Source of the DNA: Akkermansiaceae bacterium UBA7890
GTDB taxonomy: Bacteria > Verrucomicrobiota > Verrucomicrobiia > Verrucomicrobiales > Akkermansiaceae
Assembly (NCBI GenBank): GCA_002501065.1
Contig: DLRK01000014.1
Coordinates: forward strand, 5,573-69,572
Direction of reading: 5' to 3'
Length of the DNA stretch: 64,000 nt
Position numbers and translations under genes: made by a program. Below, in pieces: positions 36,559 to 45,898 of this stretch (within the stretch, counting starts at the first letter, position 1; every line of letters begins with the position of its first letter). The notes below the pieces were generated by a model that made no database searches, was not told where the DNA came from, and saw only the letters and a list, made by a program, of their open reading frames with translations.

Positions 36559-38877
36559 CTAGAGGCTCTCCACCACGATGTCCTGTGAAACGGTCAGGCC
36601 GGTTTCGGAGTCGGTGAGGGTGATCTCATGTCGACCGGGAACGAGGGAGGCAGCGTTTCCATCAATGGAGAGGGTAGGGCTGGACCAGTGGGCACCCCGG
36701 GGGAGGTTGCTGAGGAGTTGGAGGCGCCGCCCCCCACTCGGGAGCTCCGGGTCGAGGAGGTAGGAGGCGGTGGCCATGGGTGAAATGATGCGCGGGGAGA
36801 GATCGAGTGGGCGCTCCGCGGTCAGCACGAGGTCGTCCCGGCGGTGGTTGTCGGCGCTGGAAAACCACTCGCGGTAGCGTTGGTCGATGAAGGCGCGGCC
36901 GTCTCGATCATAGTCGGCCCGGCTCACGGGATCGGGAAGGCGCCGGGTGAGGGAGAGTTCGGGGGTGGTGAAGGGTTGCCCGGGCAGGGGGGCGGAGAGG
37001 TAGCGATGACCGTTACGACTGTCGATGGTGATCCCGGTGATGCCGGCTGGTCGCTGGAGCCACCGGGGATCGCGTTTCTCGTGGAGGGTGAGCATGGTGC
37101 GATTGAAGATGGGACCGGCTCCGCTCACTCCCGAGACGCCGCGCAGGGGCGTGTTGTCGAAGTTTCCCACCCACACCCCGACGGTGAGATCCCTGGTGAA
37201 ACCCACACACCAGTTGTCGCGGAAGTCGGATGAGGTGCCGGTCTTGACCGCGGCCCTGAAGGGAAGGCGGAGCGCGGACCGGGCGCCGAAGGCAGAGGAG
37301 CGCGCGGCATTGTCGCTGAGAATGTCAGCGATGAGGTAGGAGGCCTGGGGTGTAGCGATGCGGGAACCTGAATGGGGGACGGGAGAGTGGACAGGGTCAT
37401 AGGTCAGGGAGGTTGGCTTGAAGGTGCCGAGACGGGCCAGGGTGGCGTAGGCGTTGGTCAGTTCGAGGAGCCTGACTTCGGCATTTCCGATGGTGAGACC
37501 GAGACCATATTCGGCGGCAGGCTTGTCGAGGGTGCGAATGCCGGCCCGGACGAGAAGATCATGCAGGGGGGCCGGTCCCCCGATATCGTTCAGGGTGCGC
37601 ATGGCGGAGACGTTGAGCGAATTGGCGAGGGCGTAACGGATCGTGACCGGGCCGTAGTGCTTGTGGTCGTAGTTGACCGGCAGGTCGAGGCCCTCTTCGG
37701 TGCGGTAGGGGGTGGGAATATCCGCAATGATGCTGCCGGGGGAGAGGCCGCGCCGCTCGAAGGCGAGGAGGTAGGTGAAGGGCTTGAGGGTGGATCCTGC
37801 GGAGCGGGGCGAACGTGTTCCGTCGATCTGGCCTCCCCGCGGATCGTGGAAATCCCCCGAGCCGACCAGGGAGAGAACCTCGCCGGAGGCATTATCGATC
37901 ACGACCACGGCAGCGTGGTGCGCGTTGGATGCCCGCAGCCGGTCCAGTTCCTCGCGCACGATTCCGGTGACCCTGCCCTGCAGGTTGGCATCGAGGGTGG
38001 TGCGGATCGACTGGTGCCGACCGCGCAGGGAAGAGGTCACGTGGGGGGCCATTTCCTCGTGGTGTGCGCGGTGGAGGTTGAGGGGTTCCCGCTTGGCGAT
38101 CTCGATCTGCCGGGGGTCGTAGTCCCGTTCCTCCGCAAGGCGGTCGAGGATCCAGTTGCGGCGTTGCAGGGCGGAGTCCGCATTCTGGACGGGATTGTGC
38201 AGGCTGGGAGACTGGGGAAGACCGGCGAGGAGGGCGCACTCGGCAAGGGAGAGGTCGCTGAGTGGCTTGCCAAAGTAGAATCGGGCCGCCTCCCGGCATC
38301 CCTGTCGGTGGTTGCCGTAATCAAGCCGGTTGAAGTAGGCGGTAAGGATTTCCTGCTTGGACCAGCGGTATTCAAGATGGCGGGCGGTCAGGCTTTCGCG
38401 GATCTTGGTGAGAATGTTGCGCTCGGCCGGGGGGGAACTGATCTTCACCAGCTGCTGGGTGATGGTGGAGGCTCCCGAAACGATCCGGCGATTGTGAAGG
38501 AGATCGCGCGTGGCCCGTGCGGTGGCGAGGTAGTCCATGCCGTCGTGGGTGAAGAAGCGCTTGTCCTCCGCGACCAGGGTGGCGTCGAGAAGAGCGGACG
38601 GGACGGCTTCCGGGGAGACCGGTTGATGACGGAAGAAGTCTGCGCGCGGGACATCATCGAGCACCACCCCGCGGCGGTCGAGAATCCGGGGGGAGTGCCC
38701 CGGATCGGATTCCAGAGCCGCCGGGAGTTCGAAGCCGAGGGGGAGAAGGCTCCAGGCAATCAATCCCAGGGAGGCCACCAGGAAACCGTGGCGTCCTTTT
38801 CTTCCCGTCTGTCGGATCCCTGCCCACCACGAGGCGCAGGGTGGGCAGGGGCGGGACCATGGAAGAAAAACCATCAT
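36559..38877 (-). CDS. pbpC: Penicillin-binding protein 1C
   Basis: Bifunctional peptidoglycan synthase of 772 aa in the inner membrane. The ATG at 38877, 20 bp after the alpha-2-macroglobulin stop, is preferred to one at 38973 that would lie inside that gene. A membrane anchor (HGFLVASLGLIAWSLLPLGF) precedes the GT51 glycosyltransferase domain with Glu104 in VAEDKRFFTHDGMD, then SGASTITQQLVK and LAECALLAGLPQSP. The transpeptidase domain has the SxxK site Ser362-x2-Lys365 (GSTLKPFTYLL), SLN in ANSLNVSAMR and KTGTSSDFRDNW. The C-terminal ~90 residues are a beta domain (PBP1C biPBP_C type). Pairing of pbpC with an alpha-2-macroglobulin gene is conserved widely in Gram-negatives and is thought to guard repair of a damaged envelope. 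Confidence 0.93.
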   Translation of the reverse strand: MMVFLPWSRPCPPCASWWAGIRQTGRKGRHGFLVASLGLIAWSLLPLGFELPAALESDPGHSPRILDRRGVVLDDVPRADFFRHQPVSPEAVPSALLDATLVAEDKRFFTHDGMDYLATARATRDLLHNRRIVSGASTITQQLVKISSPPAERNILTKIRESLTARHLEYRWSKQEILTAYFNRLDYGNHRQGCREAARFYFGKPLSDLSLAECALLAGLPQSPSLHNPVQNADSALQRRNWILDRLAEERDYDPRQIEIAKREPLNLHRAHHEEMAPHVTSSLRGRHQSIRTTLDANLQGRVTGIVREELDRLRASNAHHAAVVVIDNASGEVLSLVGSGDFHDPRGGQIDGTRSPRSAGSTLKPFTYLLAFERRGLSPGSIIADIPTPYRTEEGLDLPVNYDHKHYGPVTIRYALANSLNVSAMRTLNDIGGPAPLHDLLVRAGIRTLDKPAAEYGLGLTIGNAEVRLLELTNAYATLARLGTFKPTSLTYDPVHSPVPHSGSRIATPQASYLIADILSDNAARSSAFGARSALRLPFRAAVKTGTSSDFRDNWCVGFTRDLTVGVWVGNFDNTPLRGVSGVSGAGPIFNRTMLTLHEKRDPRWLQRPAGITGITIDSRNGHRYLSAPLPGQPFTTPELSLTRRLPDPVSRADYDRDGRAFIDQRYREWFSSADNHRRDDLVLTAERPLDLSPRIISPMATASYLLDPELPSGGRRLQLLSNLPRGAHWSSPTLSIDGNAASLVPGRHEITLTDSETGLTVSQDIVVESL

Positions 38878-38896
38878 GACGACAATCGTCCGCAGG

Positions 38897-41800
38897 TTAA
38901 CGGGCAGCGGTGTGGAGCGGGTTGGGGGTGGTGAACTTGTGACTTGCCGAGAGGGCGAAGAATTCCGGTTCATACATGGCCTCCACCTTGGCGGGCGGAG
39001 CGACCACGGAGCCCGCGGAGGTCACGCGGGCATGGTAGGAGACGGTGTAGCTTCCCGAGCGCGGGAGGTAGTCGATAAAGAAGAGGACGCGATCGTCGCG
39101 AAGTTCCTCATGCGAAACCTCCCAGTCGTTCTCCTCTTCCAGACGACCGGCCTGGCTGGCGAAGGCCGTGTTGACCGCTTCGAAAATGGAGGGAAGCGGA
39201 TCATCGATGACAAGGTAGACGGTCTCGTCGCGGGGCATGGTGACCTGTAGTTCCACGCGCACGAGGTCTCCCACCGCGGGCTGGCCCAGTCGTTCTTCCT
39301 TGCCGTCGGGGAGCACGCGGTGGTAGCGGCGCAGGACCCGCAGGCCGTTGCTGGAGACGGCCTGTTGCGGGGCAAGCGCGGGCTTGGAAGCAAGGCTGAC
39401 CCGTGCAAAACCGCCTGTGGAAGTTGTTGCCCGGGCCTTGAAGCCTTCATGCAGGGGGACGCGCAGGGCCTTGGAGGGAGACTTGTCGTCGAGGGTGAAC
39501 TGCTGGCGGCCTTCGTCGGTTTCAAGGGTGATGACCGGGGGCGCGCCCACGGTTTCCACCCGGCGGGCATACTCGCCCAGGGCGAAAACGGTCCAGGCAT
39601 TGCTCCAGGTGTTCCCCCAGTGGCCCGAGCGTCGTCCCCGGGATTTGATGATTTTGGAGATTGCTTCATCACAATCAGGGGATTCGGGGTCAATGTTGAC
39701 GAGGGCGAGCAGCCGATGGGCTGCGGTTGGCTCGGAGCTCATGAAATGGCGGTCGCCTTTTCTGGCCTGTCCCTTCAGGGCGAGGATTTCCCGGGCCTGC
39801 CCGGCGGCGTTCTCAGCACCTGATCTGGCCACCGCGAGCGCGAGGAAGTTGAGGGCATTGAGCGTGAGGCGCTCCGGATTCTCGAGGAGCTTGTTGTGGT
39901 AGGCCACCTGGGGCTTTCCGGCGAGTGCGAGGGTGAAGCAGCTCTGGCAGGCAGTCTCGATCTCCCACCAGTGCTCCGCCTCACCGATTCCGCGGAGTTC
40001 ATCGGCGAGGTATTGGCGTAGTCCTTCCAGGACGCTTTCCGGGACGTTGGCCCCGGCCTCCTTGCAGAGGAGGAGGGCCATCCCTCCATAGGCGGAGGCC
40101 CAGAATTCAGAGTAGTCACTGCTGGCCCAGTAGGCAAAGCCGCCGTCGTCGCATTGCATCGAGATGAGCCTGGTCGCCCCGGCCTGAATGTTGCGGCGGA
40201 TCTCCTCCTCGGTCTTGTTCCGGAAGGCGGGGGCGATATTGCGCAGATTGAGGGCGGCAATCCAGGGGATGGTGCTGGAGGTGGTTTGCTCCAGGCAGCC
40301 GTAGGGGTAGCGGAGGAGGAAATCGAGTGCCCCACTGGCCTCGAGGAGGACAGAGCGGCCGAACTCCAGTTCGATTTCACCGCGACCCTCAAGCAGTTCC
40401 CTGGAGAGGCCTTCCAGCATGTTGTATCCGGCGCTCGGTTCCTCGAACTTGATGAACCGGTTCTCTCTCAGCAGGGGCATGGGATACTCGATCGCGAAGT
40501 TGCTGGCCACCGCGTCGGAGAGTTCCCGTCGCAGCTTTTCATCGAGAGCGGCTCCGTCGAGGGAGCGCGGGGTGGCGGTCCACTGCCAGTCCGTCTGCCC
40601 GGTTTCACCAAAGGACAGGTCAAAGGTGACGGTGGCGTCGCTGTCGGCGGGGATGGTAATGGACTTCGTCTCGGTTTTTTCACCGTGCTCCACGAATTGT
40701 GTGATACTTCCGATCTTGAGGGAAATGTCCCAGGTTCCCGTGTAGGAGGTGGCGTTCTGCACGAGGACCTTGGGCTGCAGGCGGTCTCCCTGGTGGGCGA
40801 AGCGTGGAGTGGAGGGCTCCAGCATGAGGGGTTTTTTCACGGTGAACTCGGAAATCTCCCGGCCGAAGTGAGTCGATCCGTGGTGGGCCACGGCGATGAC
40901 CCGGTAGCGGGTGAGGGTGTCCGGGGAAGTGAACTGCACCTTGAAGCGACCATCTCCGGTGGTCGCCAGGACGGGCATCCAGACTGCACAGGGACTGAAG
41001 TCCTTGCGCAGTTTCGGTTCCCCCAAGCCGCCAAACTCGTCGGCCCCGCCGCCCCCGATGAAGAATCCCTTGTTGAAGGTGTGGTGTTGCCCGGGATCCT
41101 CGGAGAGGATCTTTCCGAGGGAGGTGCCTGCTTCGGTGCGAAGACTGCGGGGTGCGTAGAAGTGTGCGACGGGATCGGGATTGGGGTAGCCGGCCACCGC
41201 GAGAGTTCCTTCGTCTTCGGCATAAACCGTGATTTCGGCCCCGCTGACGGGATTGCCCGCATGGTCACGGACCAGTCCTTCGATGGTAACCTCCTCGCCG
41301 GGGCGGTGGTAGTCACCCGGAATCTTGAGAGCGACCTGCAGGCGCTCCTTCACGACCTCGACGGCGAGTTCACAGTAGCCGAGACGCAGGATGGGTTCCT
41401 TGTGTGCGCGCAGGTTGTCCTGCGAGCCCTTGATCACCAGGACCGACACAAACGCGTTGGGTGCGTCCTCGTCAGTGAGGGGAATCTCCACCACCGGATT
41501 TTCAGCAGTGATCTTTTTCAGCATATGGCGATGCACTCCTTCACGTTCAAGGGTCACCAGGGCGGTCCCCTCGATGGGCGACTGCACGAGGATGCGTGCG
41601 GTTTCACCCGGGCGGTAGCGCTTCTTCTCGGGCACCAGTTTGATGAGCATTCCGTTCTCGTAGGCCCAGGGGTATTCCTTGGAACCGTAGACGCGCTGGG
41701 TGACGGCGGTACGGATGGGGCGCCCCTTGGGGTCGCTTCCGGAGAGGGTGAGGATGTACTTCCCGGCGTGCTCAGGTTTGAAGGGCAGGATAGAGCCGCC

Positions 41801-44635
41801 GCCGGCAGCCTCTGCAGGATTGATCCGGAAGGGCTGGTTCTCGATGATGGTTTCGATCCTCTTTTCGTTGCGTACCGCGATCGTTCCGCTGGCGGTCCTG
41901 GTCTTGATCTGCTCGTGGATTTCGCGCTCGATCCTGAGAGTGAACTCAACCGGATCACCGGTGAGCGGTTTTCCGTCGGCGCTCACCGCCACGGCACGCA
42001 GTCCGGTCTCGTCGCCCACCCGCACAAGCTTGTCGAGGCGGGAAAGCCCCACGTAGTAATCCGAGCTGTGCACGGTAGTGTTGGCATCGGCGGAGAGGGT
42101 CTGATTGCGTTGATCGCGTATTTCACTCGTCACGCTCACCGTGCGCGGGGAGGGAAAATCGATCTCCGCGAGGTCGAAGGTGAGGCTCGCGAAACCATCC
42201 TGATCAAGGTTGGCGGTTCCATTCCTGGTGCCGAAGGACCGGCGATAGGATCCTTCGCCGTAGCCGAAGTAGTGAGACCAGTAGTAGGCGTCGTAGGAGC
42301 GGTGGTCACAGAACAGGTAGTCGCGGAACTGGGTGGGGTAGAATCCCGCTTCCCGGCTGCGATAAAACCACTCCACGGCAGCTTCGGCGACCGGTTGTCC
42401 CTGGAAGTAGTTGGCCTTGAGTGAAAGGGTCACCTTGTCGTTGCTCCCGGAGTCCACGAATCCGGCCTTGGTCTCGAAGGCGTTGCGGCGAAACTCCTGC
42501 ACCGCGATGTTGTGGACGAAACGGGCACTGTTGCGGTGAGCTGCCCTGGTGTGCCAGTTGTCCATTTCCTCGGTCGCCGCGATCTCATCGGGCCAGAGCA
42601 GTTCCAGGCTGAAATATCCCACGGTCTGTGCCGGCAGGGTGAAGCTGTGATCGAAGCTGCCCTTGTCGGAGAGCGTGATGTCCCGTTCCTCGAGGGTGCG
42701 GCCGGATGAATCCTGGATCACGAGTTGGGCCCCTTTGCCGGTATCGAATATACTGCGGTTGTTCTTGATGCGGCGCACGATGCCCTTGAGATGGACCTCC
42801 TCGCCGGGACGATAGAGCGTGCGATCAGTGAAGAGGAGGGCCGTGCGCTTGTCGGGGAGTTGAGGATCCCACTCGGTGTTGACGGGGAAGCGCCACATGG
42901 AAACGGTGGGGATACTGCTGTCGAAGTCGATGATCATGCTGTCCTGGCCAAGGGAGGCCCGCAGATGGCGCTGGGTCATGCTACGGGGGAGGAGTGCCAC
43001 CCCGGACTCGTTGGTCTGGGCGGATTGCAGGGCCCCGGCATCCTCGCCGAAGACGTCGAGGTTCACGTTGGCGAGGGGTTGACCGGTGTTGCAGGAGTAG
43101 GCGTAGATGAAGGCGCTGTCCTCGTTGATCTTCCAGGCCAGGCCGATATCGGTGAGTTGCATGAAGACCTGGGTGAGTTTCTTCTTCAGGAACGGACTCT
43201 CCATTCCTTCCTTGGAATCGGCTTCGATGGAGACGAAGAGGAGGCCGTTCGCCTTGCCAGCTCCAAGGACTTCATCCCATTTGATCTCGATGGGTGCAGT
43301 GGTGTCGTGAGCGTTGGTGAGCGTGACGGTCTCGTCGTAGATCGCTTCGCCTGCCACCAGGGACCAGGGGATGGTATGACGTTCCTTGATGCGCTCTTTA
43401 CCGGGGCCATCTCCGCTGTAATGGCGGTAGCCCTGGAAAGCCCGCACCGCATCCTCGCCCGTCAGGCGCTTGACCCGGATGCGGGCCTGCGCGATGTTGA
43501 CGGTCTTCATCCTGTAGGTGCGGCTTCCGATGGCCAGCTGAGCGGCGGCGTAGCTGGGGGCGGTCAGGATGGGAGGAAGATGCCGGAAGCGGATCGCTTC
43601 ACTCTTGGACTCGAGCATGGCCAATCCGTCAAAGGCGGTCATGCCGTGTTTGATGGTGACCTTCCATTTCGAGCGGTTGGGAAAATCGCCCTTGATGGAG
43701 ATCAGGCTGCGGCTGGCCTCCAGTTCCATGTTGGCGGGAATCGGATCGATCTGGATGAACCCGGCGAGGTCAGAGGCCTTGACGTCCTCGGGGAGCTTCT
43801 TGGAGAGCCCGATGCTGATATAGGGTTTGGCATCGACGCGGGTGACGGCCTGGATGGAGGCGACCTCGAACTTGGTCACCGAGCCGATCCAGCGCTCGAT
43901 GGCTTTCACGGTGGATGCCCCGGTGGACTTGTTCGTGATTCCGCGTTCAATCACCAGCTTCCAGCTTTCGCCCACCGGCAGGGGGTGGACCGGGGATGCG
44001 GTGATGGCGACAGGAATTTCGGTTTCCGGATCCAGGTTGGTGATATCCGGGGCCTTCCAGGACTGGAAACTTTGCTCCCAGGTGGGACCGAGGGCCCCCC
44101 TTGCCTTGACGTCCCGGTAGATGCCCTGACGGACCGTGGCGGCCACGGTGTTGCCCTTCTTGTCGACGAAATGCAGTTTGCCGGTGACCGCGGCAGGATC
44201 GATGGCGTCGTTGAACCGCAGGAAGTAATCGGGCTGTCGCGTGGTGCCGCGCCAGTAGCCGGTCTGGTAGTGGAACGGGGCGGTTTGGACGGTCCGGAGG
44301 TTGGTTTCCGGGAGGGCGGTTCCATCAAGGTGCTTGAAGCCGGAGGGCAGGGAGAATCGATAAGTGGTGGCGAGGGCCGGAATGCCCTTGCACTCGAAGA
44401 GGGCCACGTTGGGTTCGATCCATTTCAAGTCGCCCGCCAGGGGAGGATCAATCTTCATCATCGCGTTGGGCCCGGTGGAGCCCACCTGGTCGTCAGCTAC
44501 CATCGCCTTCTCGAAACTGAGCTTGAGGGTGGTGGTGGGAGTGAGGGTGGAGGTGCTGAGGTGGAGGGCCGGTTCCGCCGGAAGTGGAGCGGAGGTGAGG
44601 GCCAGAAGGGCGGAGAGAGGGAGCAGCTTCTTCAT
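38897..44635 (-). CDS. Bacterial alpha-2-macroglobulin (YfhM/ECAM-like)
   Basis: Protease-trapping protein of 1912 aa in the periplasm. It starts with a signal peptide (MKKLLPLSALLALTSAPLPAEP). There is no cysteine at the cleavage site, so unlike E. coli YfhM it does not look like a lipoprotein. Many macroglobulin-type beta domains fill the first ~1200 residues (DRTLYRPGEEVHLKGIV, KRYRPGETARILVQSP), followed by the ANATO-less A2M region (FSPCAVWMPVLATTGDGRF, VQFTSPDTLTRYRVIAV). The thioester site is intact as C-L-E-Q, Cys1447-Gln1450, within RYPYGCLEQTTSSTIPW. A thiol-ester helical domain and a receptor-like C-terminal domain follow. The gene is 20 bp upstream of pbpC and surely co-transcribed with it. 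The bait region cannot be located by motif. Confidence 0.93.
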   Translation of the reverse strand: MKKLLPLSALLALTSAPLPAEPALHLSTSTLTPTTTLKLSFEKAMVADDQVGSTGPNAMMKIDPPLAGDLKWIEPNVALFECKGIPALATTYRFSLPSGFKHLDGTALPETNLRTVQTAPFHYQTGYWRGTTRQPDYFLRFNDAIDPAAVTGKLHFVDKKGNTVAATVRQGIYRDVKARGALGPTWEQSFQSWKAPDITNLDPETEIPVAITASPVHPLPVGESWKLVIERGITNKSTGASTVKAIERWIGSVTKFEVASIQAVTRVDAKPYISIGLSKKLPEDVKASDLAGFIQIDPIPANMELEASRSLISIKGDFPNRSKWKVTIKHGMTAFDGLAMLESKSEAIRFRHLPPILTAPSYAAAQLAIGSRTYRMKTVNIAQARIRVKRLTGEDAVRAFQGYRHYSGDGPGKERIKERHTIPWSLVAGEAIYDETVTLTNAHDTTAPIEIKWDEVLGAGKANGLLFVSIEADSKEGMESPFLKKKLTQVFMQLTDIGLAWKINEDSAFIYAYSCNTGQPLANVNLDVFGEDAGALQSAQTNESGVALLPRSMTQRHLRASLGQDSMIIDFDSSIPTVSMWRFPVNTEWDPQLPDKRTALLFTDRTLYRPGEEVHLKGIVRRIKNNRSIFDTGKGAQLVIQDSSGRTLEERDITLSDKGSFDHSFTLPAQTVGYFSLELLWPDEIAATEEMDNWHTRAAHRNSARFVHNIAVQEFRRNAFETKAGFVDSGSNDKVTLSLKANYFQGQPVAEAAVEWFYRSREAGFYPTQFRDYLFCDHRSYDAYYWSHYFGYGEGSYRRSFGTRNGTANLDQDGFASLTFDLAEIDFPSPRTVSVTSEIRDQRNQTLSADANTTVHSSDYYVGLSRLDKLVRVGDETGLRAVAVSADGKPLTGDPVEFTLRIEREIHEQIKTRTASGTIAVRNEKRIETIIENQPFRINPAEAAGGGSILPFKPEHAGKYILTLSGSDPKGRPIRTAVTQRVYGSKEYPWAYENGMLIKLVPEKKRYRPGETARILVQSPIEGTALVTLEREGVHRHMLKKITAENPVVEIPLTDEDAPNAFVSVLVIKGSQDNLRAHKEPILRLGYCELAVEVVKERLQVALKIPGDYHRPGEEVTIEGLVRDHAGNPVSGAEITVYAEDEGTLAVAGYPNPDPVAHFYAPRSLRTEAGTSLGKILSEDPGQHHTFNKGFFIGGGGADEFGGLGEPKLRKDFSPCAVWMPVLATTGDGRFKVQFTSPDTLTRYRVIAVAHHGSTHFGREISEFTVKKPLMLEPSTPRFAHQGDRLQPKVLVQNATSYTGTWDISLKIGSITQFVEHGEKTETKSITIPADSDATVTFDLSFGETGQTDWQWTATPRSLDGAALDEKLRRELSDAVASNFAIEYPMPLLRENRFIKFEEPSAGYNMLEGLSRELLEGRGEIELEFGRSVLLEASGALDFLLRYPYGCLEQTTSSTIPWIAALNLRNIAPAFRNKTEEEIRRNIQAGATRLISMQCDDGGFAYWASSDYSEFWASAYGGMALLLCKEAGANVPESVLEGLRQYLADELRGIGEAEHWWEIETACQSCFTLALAGKPQVAYHNKLLENPERLTLNALNFLALAVARSGAENAAGQAREILALKGQARKGDRHFMSSEPTAAHRLLALVNIDPESPDCDEAISKIIKSRGRRSGHWGNTWSNAWTVFALGEYARRVETVGAPPVITLETDEGRQQFTLDDKSPSKALRVPLHEGFKARATTSTGGFARVSLASKPALAPQQAVSSNGLRVLRRYHRVLPDGKEERLGQPAVGDLVRVELQVTMPRDETVYLVIDDPLPSIFEAVNTAFASQAGRLEEENDWEVSHEELRDDRVLFFIDYLPRSGSYTVSYHARVTSAGSVVAPPAKVEAMYEPEFFALSASHKFTTPNPLHTAAR

Positions 44636-44968
44636 GTTGTTGCTGAGTTCTGTTCGATTTGAGCGAGAATTAACACCTCAATGGAGCCAAGAGGAGATTG
44701 CTTTTCGCTTTCTGCGGGTTATGGGCTACGAGGTAAATGCTATTTTTGTAGCGGATCGGTTACGATTTTTTGTGTAGAAAATTGACCATGTCCTCATGAC
44801 GGCGGGAAGATCCCCTGGATGTCTGGGGCCGGGCAGGCGGAATGCATGTGAATAAGTTGCCGAGGGATGGGTAATCGGGTTCTTGGTTCCGGGGCACTTT
44901 CGGACCTTTTTTCAGTGTGATCCTGCACGGTCACAGTAAAAGGGCAGGGAAAGCTGTCGTTTTGCCAG
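44636..44968. other. Divergent intergenic region, AT-richer than its surroundings
   Basis: 333 nt between the alpha-2-macroglobulin start (minus) and an esterase start (plus). The part from 44690 to 44785 is AT-rich (for example TTACGATTTTTTGTG) and probably carries the promoters of both units. No specific -35/-10 pair or operator could be assigned. No gene is seen. Confidence 0.4.
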
Positions 44969-45886
44969 ATGATCCGTCTTTCTTTCCTATTCCTCCTCAC
45001 GTTCTGCTGCAGCCTGCCCCTCCCCGCGCCGGGCCAGGCGGGTAACCCCGGAAATCCCACCTTTGCTCATGGCCCCGACTCAAAGCGCCAGGCTGGCGCG
45101 CCCCGGGGCAAGGTCACCCGTCACGAGTGGAAGAGCAGAATCCTCCCGGGGACGCTGCGGCAGTGGTATCTTTACGTGCCCGCCCAATACGACGGAAGCA
45201 AGGCGGCCGCGGTGATGATCTTCCAGGATGGCCATGCCTACGTGGATGAGGCGGGTGACATCCGTGTGCCGATCGTCTTTGATAATCTGATCCACAAGGG
45301 CGAGATGCCGGTCACGATCGGGATTTTTCTCAATCCGGGGCTCTTTACCGACAAGCTCGACGGGCGGCAGGGGTGGAAAGCCCCCCCGGGCGTGAAGAGA
45401 AATCGCAGCGTGGAATACGATTCGCTGAGCGCCGACTACGTGACCTTTCTCGAGAAGGAGATCCTTGCGGAGGTGGGGAAATCCCACCAGCTCACCGATG
45501 ATCCCGCCATGCGGGCGATCTGCGGGATGAGTTCGGGTGGAATCTGTGCCTTTACCGCCGCCTGGGAACGTCCCGATCTCTTTCGCAAGGTGGTCAGTCA
45601 TATTGGAAGTTTTACCAACATCCGGGGGGGACACATCTATCCGGCCCTTATCCGCAAGACGGAGAACAAACCGCTGCGTGTCTTCCTGCAGGATGGTTCC
45701 AACGACCTGGACAACGCCCACGGCAACTGGTGGCTGGGCAATCTGCAGATGGAGAAGGCTCTCCGGTTCAGGAAATACGACCACCGGACGGTCTGGGGCG
45801 AGGGTGGCCACAATGGAAAGCACGGGGGTGCAATCTTCCCCGACACCATGCGGTGGTTGTGGCGGGACTGGAAGGAGACGAAGTAG
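44969..45886 (+). CDS. Exported esterase D/enterochelin-esterase-like hydrolase
   Basis: Alpha/beta hydrolase of 305 aa with a signal peptide (MIRLSFLFLLTFCCSLPLPAPG). The body matches the putative esterase (Esterase D/Fes) family: RQWYLYVPAQYDG, AAVMIFQDGHAYV, PVTIGIFLNPG, RNRSVEYDSLSADYVTFLEKEILAEV, the nucleophile elbow GMSSGG, and the C-terminal WGEGGHNGKHGGAIFP with the catalytic His. In PVC and Bacteroidota this family often contains feruloyl or acetyl esterases acting on plant or algal polysaccharides, so a carbohydrate-esterase role is likely but the substrate is unknown. Its stop is 12 bp from the convergent stop of another exported esterase. Confidence 0.85.
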   Translation: MIRLSFLFLLTFCCSLPLPAPGQAGNPGNPTFAHGPDSKRQAGAPRGKVTRHEWKSRILPGTLRQWYLYVPAQYDGSKAAAVMIFQDGHAYVDEAGDIRVPIVFDNLIHKGEMPVTIGIFLNPGLFTDKLDGRQGWKAPPGVKRNRSVEYDSLSADYVTFLEKEILAEVGKSHQLTDDPAMRAICGMSSGGICAFTAAWERPDLFRKVVSHIGSFTNIRGGHIYPALIRKTENKPLRVFLQDGSNDLDNAHGNWWLGNLQMEKALRFRKYDHRTVWGEGGHNGKHGGAIFPDTMRWLWRDWKETK

Positions 45887-45898
45887 GCCTCCGCCAGA

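Noticed and set aside
40154..44662. Very long plus-strand frames (756 and 645 codons) opposite the alpha-2-macroglobulin gene
   Set aside because: They mirror the codon bias of the real gene, which has the CLEQ thioester and domain motifs; the antisense translations are low-complexity and Gly/Val-rich.
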